DNA from: an uncultured Clostridia bacterium | GTDB taxonomy: Bacteria; Bacillota; Clostridia; Oscillospirales; Oscillospiraceae | DNA: 33,782 nt | Assembly: GCA_947058885.1 (NCBI GenBank) | Contig: CAMSIF010000016.1 | Coordinates: 1 to 33,782, forward strand | Direction: 5' to 3' | Part shown: one piece after another, positions 1 to 8,090 of the stretch | How positions within the stretch are numbered: position 1 is the first letter of the stretch | Layout: each line of letters starts with the position of its first letter | The notes under the pieces: generated by a model | The model's input: the letters and a program-made list of their open reading frames with translations, nothing else | What the model was told of the DNA's origin: nothing | Database searches by the model: none | Program-made: the position numbers and the translations under genes

Positions 1-45
1 GATATCTTAGTGTGACTGGAGTTCAGACGTGTGCTCTTCCGATCT
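1..45 (+). other. Illumina P7/TruSeq adapter remnant with 8-nt index (non-genomic)
   Basis: 12-45 is GTGACTGGAGTTCAGACGTGTGCTCTTCCGATCT, the TruSeq read-2 adapter. It is preceded by an 8-nt index ATCTTAGT (4-11) and GAT (1-3), the end of P7 ...CGAGAT. Confidence 0.98.
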
Positions 46-351
46 AATGCCGATCATATTCAGGCCATTTTCCAACACTCTTTGCCAGGGCTCTTCCGCT
101 TATGTCTGGTCAACTCCTCGCAGATTCCGGAGGATATGGCGGCCAGCTACGCCAAGGAAGGGGCAGAACCGCTGCGCTTTGATAAAACGGCATGTGCCGC
201 TATTGGGGTGGAGCTTATTAGCCGTCCGGTGTCCATGGTGCGGGAGGGCTATGTGCGCCACGACCCGGAACTGCTGGCGGCCGCGCTGCTGGAGCTTCAT
301 GCACAGCGCAGTGTCCGAATAGCGGGCTTGGGACGCTACCGGACGGAGTAG
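46..351 (+). CDS. YvcK/GlmR-like (gluconeogenesis factor family) protein, 3' fragment
   Basis: C-terminal fragment NADHIQAIFQHSLPGLFRLCLVNSSQIPEDMAASYAKEGAEPLRFD...VRHDPELLAAALLEL resembles the YvcK C-terminus. The 5' end is lost at the adapter junction. Confidence 0.7.
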   Translation, partial: NADHIQAIFQHSLPGLFRLCLVNSSQIPEDMAASYAKEGAEPLRFDKTACAAIGVELISRPVSMVREGYVRHDPELLAAALLELHAQRSVRIAGLGRYRTE

Positions 352-355
352 GGAG

Positions 356-877
356 ATGTGTATTTTAGGGATTGACCCAGGGGTTGCGACGATAGGTTTT
401 GGACTTATTGAGGTGGAGCGAGCTAATGTTCGCTTGCTACAGTATGGGGTGATTACGACCCCGGCGGGATTGCCGCTTTCCAACCGGCTGTACCAGATAT
501 CTAAGGATATGACAGAACTCTTGGAGCAGTTTAAGCCGGAAGAGGCGGCGGTAGAGGAGTTGTTTTTTTCTAAAAATATTACAACGGGAATTTCAGTGGC
601 TCATGGCCGGGGCGTTATTTTGCTGGAAGCAGAGCGGGCCGGGGTTCCTGTGTATGAGTACACCCCTATGCAGGTCAAACAAGCGGTTGCAGGATATGGG
701 GGCGCAGACAAACGACAAGTGATGCTGATGACTCAGCGGCTTTTGAAGATGAAAGCAGTTCCACGTCCGGATGACGCGGCGGATGCGTTGGCGATTGCCA
801 TTTGTCATGGCAGGAGTGCAACCAGTCTGTTGAATATGGAACGGAAATTTGACCCCAAGAGATACGATACACGATAG
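356..877 (+). CDS. ruvC: Crossover junction endodeoxyribonuclease RuvC
   Basis: LGIDPGVATIGFGLIE, EELFFSKNITTGISVAHGRGVILL and DDAADALAIAICH motifs; followed by ruvA and ruvB. Confidence 0.97.
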   Translation: MCILGIDPGVATIGFGLIEVERANVRLLQYGVITTPAGLPLSNRLYQISKDMTELLEQFKPEEAAVEELFFSKNITTGISVAHGRGVILLEAERAGVPVYEYTPMQVKQAVAGYGGADKRQVMLMTQRLLKMKAVPRPDDAADALAIAICHGRSATSLLNMERKFDPKRYDTR

Positions 878-887
878 GGAGCAGGTT

Positions 888-1493
888 ATGTATTATTATG
901 TTTCCGGCACTGTAGCCCATGTGGAGGCTTATCTGGCGGTGATTGATTGCGGGGGAGTGGGATACGCCTGCCGCACAACAACATATACTTTATCGCAAAT
1001 TAAAAAGGGTGATAAGGCGAAGCTGTTCACATATTTGAGCGTCCGGGAGGACGCTATGGATTTATATGGATTTTTTAGTCAGGAGGAATTGAAGCTATTT
1101 CAGCAGCTTATTTCGGTTTCCGGGGTAGGTCCTAAAGCGGCGTTGGGAATATTGTCCTCTAGTAGTCCGGCGAATTTGGCAATGAGCATTATTACCGGGG
1201 ATGAGAAAGCGTTGACAGCGGCGCAGGGCGTGGGGAAAAAGATTGCGCAGAGGGTCATTCTGGAATTAAAAGATAAGTTGGCTAAGGGACAGAGCGTGTC
1301 TGCCTCTGGGGAGAGTGTGCCGGGACCTGTGGTGACGGTGATACCGAAAAATAAGTTGTCAGAGGCGTCTGCGGCGTTGGCAGTATTGGGGTATTCTCAG
1401 GCTGAAATAAATATTGCGCTAAAGGGGATTGACATTGACGGAGAGCCGTTGGAGCAGATTGTCCGGTTAGCGTTAAAGAGGATGGTAAAGTGA
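888..1493 (+). CDS. ruvA: Holliday junction branch migration protein RuvA
   Basis: MYYYVSGTVAHVEAYLAVIDCGGVGYAC start; helix-hairpin-helix motifs (SVSGVGPKAALGIL, AAQGVGKKIAQRVILELKDK). The start is moved downstream of the listed ORF start. Confidence 0.97.
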   Translation: MYYYVSGTVAHVEAYLAVIDCGGVGYACRTTTYTLSQIKKGDKAKLFTYLSVREDAMDLYGFFSQEELKLFQQLISVSGVGPKAALGILSSSSPANLAMSIITGDEKALTAAQGVGKKIAQRVILELKDKLAKGQSVSASGESVPGPVVTVIPKNKLSEASAALAVLGYSQAEINIALKGIDIDGEPLEQIVRLALKRMVK

Positions 1494-1494
1494 T

Positions 1495-1827
1495 ATGGCG
1501 AAGTATGAGAGGCGGCTTCGGGGAGATTTCAATCAGGTATTGGCTCTCTTGCATGACGGCATCTTAAGTGGTAGTTCTACTGCGTCTTTTGAGGATGGCA
1601 GCGACTATCATTGTGGATCAGTGCGTTGTGTGGTCAGGGTTTATGAGCGGTACAGCGTTATGGGCGGGAACCGGGTTAGTCTGCATCTTATGTTGGCAGG
1701 GGATGGGGAGGAATTATTTTTGTCCGCCATTACTGCCGGGGGAAGTCAGGCAATGTTTTTTAAAATAAATACATGGGGTGAGGAAGCTTTTTTGGAGAGG
1801 GTACGGGAAATAGTGGAGAAGCTATAA
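1495..1827 (+). CDS. DUF6054-like conserved protein
   Basis: [71 protein letters not shown] resembles DUF6054 as recalled; lies in the ruv operon. Confidence 0.7.
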   Translation: MAKYERRLRGDFNQVLALLHDGILSGSSTASFEDGSDYHCGSVRCVVRVYERYSVMGGNRVSLHLMLAGDGEELFLSAITAGGSQAMFFKINTWGEEAFLERVREIVEKL

Positions 1828-1846
1828 ATCCTATAGGAAGTGGACA

Positions 1847-2902
1847 ATGAGCATTGATTTTTCTAATAATGAGTCCTTTGTTGAGGAGGAACCTATTGTA
1901 ACGACCAGCCTGATTCCGGAGGATGAAGGGGAGTATTCCTTGCGGCCAAAGACGTTGCGGGAGTATATTGGTCAGGAGAAAGCAAAAGGAAATTTGGAGG
2001 TTTTTATTCAGGCTGCGAAGATGCGTTCGGAGCCTTTAGATCATGTTTTGCTGCATGGCCCGCCGGGGTTGGGGAAGACTACTTTGTCTTGTATTATTGC
2101 CAACGAAATGGGGGTAAATGTCCGTATTACATCGGGTCCCGCTATTGAGAAAGCAGGGGATTTGGCTGCGCTTTTGACGAATTTGAATGAGAATGATATC
2201 CTTTTTGTGGATGAGATTCACCGGCTGAACCGTTCTGTTGAGGAAGTGCTTTATCCTGCTATGGAGGATTACGCGATTGATATTATTATTGGGAAGGGGC
2301 CATCCGCTAACTCGATTCGGCTGGATTTGCCGAAGTTTACGTTGATTGGGGCAACGACTCGGGCAGGGCAGTTGTCCGCTCCTTTGCGGGATCGTTTTGG
2401 TGTGACGCTCCGGTTGGAATTGTATACTACTGAGGAATTGGGGTTTATTGTGACCCGGTCAGCGGGGATATTGGATGCGCCGATTGAAAGGGAGGGTGCA
2501 TTGGAGATTGCTAAGAGAAGCAGGGGTACGCCTCGTATTGCTAACCGAATGCTACGGCGGGTGAGGGATTTCGCGCAGGTAGTGGGAGACGGGGTAATTA
2601 CGAGGGAGCTGGCTGATAAGGCGCTTACTGCGTTGGAAGTGGATTATCTTGGGTTGGATAATATAGACCGACGTATGTTGAAGGCTATTATAGAATATTA
2701 TGGCGGCGGGCCTGTGGGACTGGAGACGTTGGCGGCAACTATTAATGAGGAGGCGGTAACTTTGGAGGATGTTTATGAGCCGTATCTCATGCAAATAGGT
2801 TTTTTGACCAGGACGCCTAGAGGAAGATGCGTAACGCAAAAGGCGTATCAGCATTTGGGATTGAGCGTTCCTGGGGGAGCAATGGAGCAATTGACGTTTT
2901 AA
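1847..2902 (+). CDS. ruvB: Holliday junction branch migration helicase RuvB
   Basis: [23 protein letters not shown], Walker [41 protein letters not shown]. Confidence 0.98.
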   Translation: MSIDFSNNESFVEEEPIVTTSLIPEDEGEYSLRPKTLREYIGQEKAKGNLEVFIQAAKMRSEPLDHVLLHGPPGLGKTTLSCIIANEMGVNVRITSGPAIEKAGDLAALLTNLNENDILFVDEIHRLNRSVEEVLYPAMEDYAIDIIIGKGPSANSIRLDLPKFTLIGATTRAGQLSAPLRDRFGVTLRLELYTTEELGFIVTRSAGILDAPIEREGALEIAKRSRGTPRIANRMLRRVRDFAQVVGDGVITRELADKALTALEVDYLGLDNIDRRMLKAIIEYYGGGPVGLETLAATINEEAVTLEDVYEPYLMQIGFLTRTPRGRCVTQKAYQHLGLSVPGGAMEQLTF

Positions 2903-2935
2903 GTTATGTAAGGTGATAATGCGGTCAGCTAAAAA

Positions 2936-2951
2936 TGATTCACGTGAAACA
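2936..2951. promoter_or_regulatory. parS-like Spo0J/ParB binding site
   Basis: TGATTCACGTGAAACA matches the B. subtilis consensus TGTTTCACGTGAAACA at 15/16 positions. Confidence 0.75.
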
Positions 2952-3159
2952 TTTTGGGATTTCCATATTTTTCCAATTGCATCATGGGGTAACACAATTT
3001 GAAGGCCAAGATGGTAATGAGTGCAACAGAAGCCAGACACCAGATGGTAGGGCAAGGCGGGTCAGCGATTCGCTTGACAACGGCCCAGAGAACCAGCGCA
3101 GGAGAGACAGACTGTCGAAGCGTAGCGTAATAAAAATCCCTCGTAATAAAATAGGGGTT

Positions 3160-3186
3160 CCAGCCCCTGGGGGCTGGCGATTTTTT
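3160..3186 (+). terminator. Intrinsic terminator-like hairpin downstream of ruvB
   Basis: CCAGCCCC-TG-GGGGCTGG followed by CGATTTTTT. Confidence 0.7.
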
Positions 3187-3216
3187 GGGTACTTTTTGTT
3201 CGCACAAAAAGTACCC
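3187..3216. repeat. Perfect inverted repeat
   Basis: GGGTACTTTTTGT-TCGC-ACAAAAAGTACCC, 13-bp arms. Confidence 0.9.
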
Positions 3217-3320
3217 GAGGGGTCCGGGGGCGAGTAGCCCACGGGCTATAGGGCAGAATTCACTTTCCCTTGCCCCCAAGGGGGCAGAGAAAAATTTCAA
3301 ATTTTTTAAGGAGACATCTT

Positions 3321-4676
3321 ATGGGAAAGCTTTTTGGGACCGATGGTATACGTGGAATCGTAGGAGAAAACTTGACAGCGGAGCTAGCATACCGTGTAGG
3401 GCAGGCAATAACAGCCGTCCTGTATGAGGAGAAGGGGCAAACGCCGTTAGTGACCATTGGAATGGATACAAGAATATCTTCCGATATGCTGGAGGGGGCG
3501 TTAATTTCGGGGATAATGTCCGTTGGAGGAGATGTAATGCCTCTCGGAACAATCCCTACACCAGCTGTAGCATATCTGACAGTGAAGGTAGAGGCCGACG
3601 CGGGAATAGTGATTTCAGCGAGCCATAATCCATTTGAGCATAATGGGATAAAGGTTTTTAACAGCCAGGGTTATAAACTTCCAGACGCGCTGGAGGACAG
3701 GGTAGAAGAAAAGATTCTATCCCATGAACCCATACCGCTGAAAAAGGGCGCGGAAATTGGGAAGCGAATCCACGGTATGAAAAACTTGAAATACGAGTAT
3801 ATCAAGCATCTCACCGGTACCGTTCAGGATAGTTTGGGCGGACTGCGGGTGCTGATCGACTGCGCGAACGGCGCCGCTGCCGCTACGGCTCCGGATTTAT
3901 TTGCAAATTTCGATATTGAAGCCGATTTCATCCACAAAAAGCCTAACGGTGTGAATATAAATCTGAAATGCGGGTCCACTTATCTGAAAAGCTTAGCGGC
4001 AATGGTCACCGCAGGAGAGTATGATTTGGGTATCGCCTTCGACGGAGACGCAGACCGCTGTCTCATGATTGACGAAAAGGGCAATGTGGTGGACGGCGAT
4101 AAAACAATGGCGGTCTGCGGAAAATATATGCGCGACCAGGGATTGCTAACCGGACGGACAATCGTAGGTACCGTGATGAGCAATCTGGGACTTCATGAAT
4201 TTTGCAATAAGAACAATATCCGGCTGGTATGTACTCCAGTAGGGGACCGGAATGTGCTGGAGAAAATGCTGGAGAACGGCTACCGTATCGGTGGCGAGCA
4301 GTCCGGTCACACCATTTTTACTGATTACGCTACCACTGGCGACGGACAGCTGACTGCACTGCAATTTTTGCAGATATTGAAGCGCAGTGGTCAGAAGGCA
4401 TCTGAGCTGGCGTCAATATGTCCCAGCTATCCGCAAACCCTTATCAATGTTGAACTGGCAAATCAGACCGGGCTGAAAGAGGCGGTGATGGGGTCTGACG
4501 AGTTGCGGGAGGCGGTGAAAAGGGAGGAGGAGACGTTGGGCGGAGACGGCCGGATTTTGGTGCGTCCCTCCGGTACTGAGCCGCTGATTCGTGTCATGGT
4601 AGAGGCAAAAACCGTGGAGCAGGCAGAGGAATGCGCCGGGCGTCTGGCTGGTTTGGTGAAATCACTAAAATTTTAA
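3321..4676 (+). CDS. glmM: Phosphoglucosamine mutase
   Basis: MGKLFGTDGIRGIVGENLTAELAYRVG; ISASHNPFEHNGIKVF; FDGDADRCLMID; GGEQSGHTIF; RPSGTEPLIRVMVEA. The start is moved to ATG 3321. Confidence 0.97.
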   Translation: MGKLFGTDGIRGIVGENLTAELAYRVGQAITAVLYEEKGQTPLVTIGMDTRISSDMLEGALISGIMSVGGDVMPLGTIPTPAVAYLTVKVEADAGIVISASHNPFEHNGIKVFNSQGYKLPDALEDRVEEKILSHEPIPLKKGAEIGKRIHGMKNLKYEYIKHLTGTVQDSLGGLRVLIDCANGAAAATAPDLFANFDIEADFIHKKPNGVNINLKCGSTYLKSLAAMVTAGEYDLGIAFDGDADRCLMIDEKGNVVDGDKTMAVCGKYMRDQGLLTGRTIVGTVMSNLGLHEFCNKNNIRLVCTPVGDRNVLEKMLENGYRIGGEQSGHTIFTDYATTGDGQLTALQFLQILKRSGQKASELASICPSYPQTLINVELANQTGLKEAVMGSDELREAVKREEETLGGDGRILVRPSGTEPLIRVMVEAKTVEQAEECAGRLAGLVKSLKF

Positions 4677-4706
4677 AGATTTGGTTTACAAAATTTTAAT
4701 ATTTAC

Positions 4707-4736
4707 TTGACAAGTACGGGTAGAAATAGGTATAAT
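4707..4736 (+). promoter_or_regulatory. Consensus vegetative (sigma-A) promoter upstream of sigH
   Basis: TTGACA (4707-4712), 18 nt, TATAAT (4731-4736). Confidence 0.85.
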
Positions 4737-4779
4737 AGATATGTCGATCAAGGTAGCCCCTTACGCTGTATATGAGACC

Positions 4780-5379
4780 ATGGCGGATGAAAAGCTCTGC
4801 GTTTTGGCCCGGGAGGGCCACCGGTACGCGGAAGAGGTTTTGGTAACGCGATATAACCGTCTGGTGCGCAAGCTGGCCCGACCGTATTATCTGGCGGGCG
4901 GGGACAGTGACGATTTGATTCAGGAGGGCATGATCGGCCTCATTTACGGGGTTCGTGAGTTTGACGGGGAGCGTTCCGCCAGCTTTCGTACCTACGCAGA
5001 AATATGTATCCGCAGCCGCTTGTACTCAGCGGTCCGGGCAGCGTCCCGGGATAAGCATTCGCCGCTGAACCAGTCGGTTCCTCTTGAAATACCCTTCTTT
5101 GACAGTCCTTTCTCAGTGTATGGCACGGAGCTGGCAGCCCAGTTGAATCCAGAGGATTTGATTATTGGGCGCGAGGGCGCACGGGATACTCTCCGTTGGG
5201 TCCGCCAGCAGCTGTCCGAGTTCGAGGCGAAGATTTTGGGGTACTATTTAGACGGCCTGACAATTCGAGAAATGGCCGAGGCGGTTTCCAGGTCCCCCAA
5301 ATCGGTGGACAATGCCGTGCAGCGCATTCGGCGCAAGGTGGCGCGGCGCCTTACTTCCGGCGATCTCAGCGTAGGCTGA
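4780..5379 (+). CDS. sigH: RNA polymerase sporulation sigma factor SigH
   Basis: RYNRLVRKLARPYYLAGGDSDDLIQEGMIGLIYGVREFDGERSASFRTYAEICIRSRLYSAVR is typical SigH region 2. Start re-called at 4780 because the promoter -10 ends 4 nt before the listed ATG 4741. Confidence 0.9.
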   Translation: MADEKLCVLAREGHRYAEEVLVTRYNRLVRKLARPYYLAGGDSDDLIQEGMIGLIYGVREFDGERSASFRTYAEICIRSRLYSAVRAASRDKHSPLNQSVPLEIPFFDSPFSVYGTELAAQLNPEDLIIGREGARDTLRWVRQQLSEFEAKILGYYLDGLTIREMAEAVSRSPKSVDNAVQRIRRKVARRLTSGDLSVG

Positions 5380-5419
5380 CCGCAATATATTTTTTCTATT
5401 CAAAGAGAGGGTAAACATC

Positions 5420-5698
5420 ATGTACGAAGACAAAACCTTAGTCTGTAAGGAGTGCGGCAACGAGTTCGTCTTTACCGCCGGGGAGCAGGAGTTCTACGCC
5501 GAGCGCGGCTTCCAGAACGAGCCCCAGCGCTGCAAGGCTTGCCGTGACGCCCGCAAGAACGCCGCCCGCGGTCCCCGTGAGTACTTCACCGCCACCTGCG
5601 CTTCCTGCGGCGGCGAGGCCAGAGTGCCGTTTGAGCCCAAGAGCGACCGTCCTGTGTATTGCAGCGACTGCTTCGCTAAGATGCGTGAGCAGGGCTGA
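5420..5698 (+). CDS. Small zinc-ribbon domain protein
   Basis: Repeated CxxC pairs: CKECGNEF...CKAC, CASCGG...CSDCF. Confidence 0.8.
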   Translation: MYEDKTLVCKECGNEFVFTAGEQEFYAERGFQNEPQRCKACRDARKNAARGPREYFTATCASCGGEARVPFEPKSDRPVYCSDCFAKMREQG

Positions 5699-5715
5699 TA
5701 GATTACCAGCGGTGT

Positions 5716-5745
5716 GGGCGTCCCCCTTCGGGGACGCCCTTTTTT
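5716..5745 (+). terminator. Intrinsic terminator
   Basis: GGGCGTCCCC-CTTC-GGGGACGCCC followed by TTTTTT. Confidence 0.9.
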
Positions 5746-5765
5746 GCTGATTTTGTAGAAAAGAG

Positions 5766-5794
5766 GTACGGTTTCCATCGCCGGAAACCGTACC
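5766..5794 (-). terminator. Intrinsic terminator of the minus-strand XRE gene
   Basis: GTACGGTTTCC-N6-GGAAACCGTAC with a U-tract on the minus strand. Confidence 0.7.
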
Positions 5795-5799
5795 CTTCC

Positions 5800-6270
5800 T
5801 TATGATTTGGAATTCTTGCGGCCTTTCCAGACTGCCGCTAAGATGTCCTTCAGAACCAGAAAGGCATCCAATTCGTTGTAGCCGTACTGGGATTTCAGAC
5901 CGTCTATCAGCGTTCCTAAATCCGCTGCGTAAGGCTCAATATCTACCTCTTTTTGGTAGCGCAATAGAATCGGGTATTTCTTACCCCAGGCCTTTGTCCA
6001 GTCAATTTTCTCCTCCAGTTCTCCGCCGGTCCGTTGGATGGCCTGCTCTACCTCCTGGACGTCAATATCAAATGATATCAGTTCATCCAGGGATAAATGG
6101 TAGAGGACTGCCAGTTTTTTGGATTGCTGTATGTCCGGAAGCGTTTCGCTGGTCTCCCATTTGGAGACCGTCTGCCGGCTTACGCCCAGTTTTTCCGCCA
6201 CATCCTCCTGTGAAAATCCGCTTTTCTTCCGCGCCTGAAACAGACTGTTTCCAAGATTCATTTTGTTCAC
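5800..6270 (-). CDS. XRE-family helix-turn-helix regulator
   Basis: LGNSLFQARKKSGFSQEDVAEKLGVSRQTVSKWETSETLPDIQQSKKLAVLYHLSLDELI. Confidence 0.9.
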   Translation of the reverse strand: MNKMNLGNSLFQARKKSGFSQEDVAEKLGVSRQTVSKWETSETLPDIQQSKKLAVLYHLSLDELISFDIDVQEVEQAIQRTGGELEEKIDWTKAWGKKYPILLRYQKEVDIEPYAADLGTLIDGLKSQYGYNELDAFLVLKDILAAVWKGRKNSKS

Positions 6271-6382
6271 TCCTTCTGTTTAGTTTGCGTAACCAGTATA
6301 AGGCTTTACAAGGAGGAAATCTACCAATTCCTTTTTCCATATTTGCACGAATATTTAACATTTGGCCTTCTCACATAAAAGA

Positions 6383-6404
6383 AGCCGCCCCCGCGGGGGC
6401 GGCT
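6383..6404 (-). terminator. Terminator downstream of fba
   Basis: Perfect palindrome AGCCGCCCCCGCGGGGGCGGCT with a T-rich flank (TTCTTTTATG) on the minus strand. Confidence 0.8.
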
Positions 6405-6417
6405 CAGATGTTTTCAA

Positions 6418-7383
6418 TTAGGCCTTGCCGTCGCAGCCCAGGACGTTAATCAGCTTATGCTTGACCAACTCCTTAATGTTCGCGCGGGCGGGCTTCAGAT
6501 ACTCGCGGGGGTCGAACTTGTCGGGATGCTCGTTGAAGAACTGACGGATTGTGCCAGTCATAGCCAGACGAAGATCGGAGTCAATATTAATCTTGCAAAC
6601 GGCGGAACGGGCGGCCTGACGCAGTTGCTCCTCAGGAATACCAACGGCGTCGGGCATTTTGCCGCCGTTGGCATTAATCATCTGCACGTAGTTCTGGGGT
6701 ACGGAGGAGGAGCCGTGAAGCACGATGGGGAAGCCAGGCAGACGCTTGACTACCTCGTCGAGAATGTCAAAACGCAGGGGAGGGGGAACCAGCTCGCCCT
6801 TCTCGTTGCGGGTACACTGAGCGGCAGTGAACTTGTACGCGCCGTGGGAGGTACCAATGGCAATAGCCAGAGAATCACAGCCAGTCTTGGAGACGAACTC
6901 CTCCACCTCTTCGGGACGGGTATAGTGGGATTCCTCTGCGGAAACCTGCACTTCGTCCTCAATGCCGGCCAGGGCTCCCAGCTCAGCCTCCACCACCACG
7001 CCGTGGTCGTGGGCATACTCTACTACCTTCTTGGTAATCTCGATGTTCTCCTCAAAGGGCTTGGAGGAAGCGTCAATCATAACGGAGGTAAAGCCGCCGT
7101 CAATGCAGCTCTTGCAGGTCTCGAAGCTGTCACCATGGTCCAGATGCAGGCAGATGGGCAGGGCAGTCTCAATAATTGCCGCTTCCACCAGTTTAATCAG
7201 ATAGGTGTGGTTGGCGTAAGCGCGAGCGCCCTTGGACACCTGAAGAATCAGGGGAGCGTTGACTTCCTTGGCAGCCTCGGTGATGCCCTGGACGATTTCC
7301 ATGTTGTTCACATTGAAAGCGCCGATGGCGTAGCCGCCGTTATAGGCCTTTTTGAACATTTCGGTCGTAGTAACAAGGGGCAT
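6418..7383 (-). CDS. fba: Class II fructose-1,6-bisphosphate aldolase
   Basis: GYAIGAFNVNNMEIVQGI, PICLHLDHGDSFETCKSCIDGGFTSVMIDAS, VVVEAELGALAGIEDEV, PIVLHGSSSVP. Confidence 0.96.
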   Translation of the reverse strand: MPLVTTTEMFKKAYNGGYAIGAFNVNNMEIVQGITEAAKEVNAPLILQVSKGARAYANHTYLIKLVEAAIIETALPICLHLDHGDSFETCKSCIDGGFTSVMIDASSKPFEENIEITKKVVEYAHDHGVVVEAELGALAGIEDEVQVSAEESHYTRPEEVEEFVSKTGCDSLAIAIGTSHGAYKFTAAQCTRNEKGELVPPPLRFDILDEVVKRLPGFPIVLHGSSSVPQNYVQMINANGGKMPDAVGIPEEQLRQAARSAVCKINIDSDLRLAMTGTIRQFFNEHPDKFDPREYLKPARANIKELVKHKLINVLGCDGKA

Positions 7384-7416
7384 GGTAAAAACCTCCCAGA
7401 TGAATAAGATACTTAT

Positions 7417-7444
7417 ATTTTACCACATTCTCCACAGATTGCAA
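7417..7444 (-). promoter_or_regulatory. fba promoter
   Basis: Minus strand TTGCAA-16 nt-TAAAAT. Confidence 0.6.
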
Positions 7445-7621
7445 GTACTCCAACAAAAAAAGTCGGGCACAGCTTCCGGCTCAATGTACTAATTTTGAGC
7501 GGGTTTGATGGCGAATTTGAAACAATTCATCCAAAAGAGCCGGGAACATCAGGTTCTTTCTCCCAGGCAGAAGCGGCGCGGAGACGCCAGGGGTCTGTTT
7601 GAAAAAATTTGTTGGTGCCTC

Positions 7622-7672
7622 TTGACATATGACCGCAGTTGTGTATAATACAATACATGAGCGATTGTTCAT
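7622..7672 (+). promoter_or_regulatory. Promoter and ArsR/SmtB-type operator
   Basis: TTGACA (7622-7627)-16 nt-TATAAT (7644-7649), then near-palindrome ATGAGCGATTGTTCAT (7657-7672). Confidence 0.75.
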
Positions 7673-7715
7673 ATGTTCAATTGTTTGGGCATCATTTTAA
7701 ACTGGGGGGAAGAGA

Positions 7716-8087
7716 ATGGATAGAGAACCTTTGGAAGTCTGCGAGGTCAGTGTAATTCATGAAGATGTTCTGACTAGAGTCAAGGAAAAAATGCCGGATG
7801 AGGAGCCTGTGTATGAGGTCTCCGAACTTTTTAAGGTGTTCGGGGATTCCACCAGAGCCAGAATTATCTGTGCGCTGAACATCGAAGAGATGTGCGTTTG
7901 CGATTTGGCCGCACTGCTGAATATGAGCCAGAGCGCAATCAGCCATCAGCTGCGCCTGTTAAAGGTGTCCAGAATCGTCAAAAGCAGAAAACAGGGGAGA
8001 GTTGTCTACTATTCGCTGGACGACGCGCACATTGGACAAATTTTTGCCATGGCCTTTGACCATGTGATGGAAGAAATGGAGGGGTAA
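7716..8087 (+). CDS. ArsR/SmtB-family metal-sensing repressor (CadC/SmtB type)
   Basis: FKVFGDSTRARIICAL, EEMCVCDLAALLNMSQSAISHQLRLL; alpha5 DAH-x10-H-x2-E metal-site pattern. Confidence 0.93.
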   Translation: MDREPLEVCEVSVIHEDVLTRVKEKMPDEEPVYEVSELFKVFGDSTRARIICALNIEEMCVCDLAALLNMSQSAISHQLRLLKVSRIVKSRKQGRVVYYSLDDAHIGQIFAMAFDHVMEEMEG

Positions 8088-8090
8088 GCA

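Noticed and set aside
29-351. Small ORFs starting at 29 and 31 as complete genes
   Set aside because: Their start codons lie inside the Illumina adapter. Only the frame from base 46 onward is a real gene fragment.
3185-3427. ORF MGTFCSHKKYPRGPGASSPRAIGQN... as a protein
   Set aside because: It translates the palindrome-rich intergenic DNA and runs out of frame into glmM; likely non-coding.
6457-7407. 316-aa ORF antisense to fba
   Set aside because: Gly/Val/Leu-rich mirror of a highly biased fba reading frame. The plus-strand frame has no recognised family, while fba is unambiguous.
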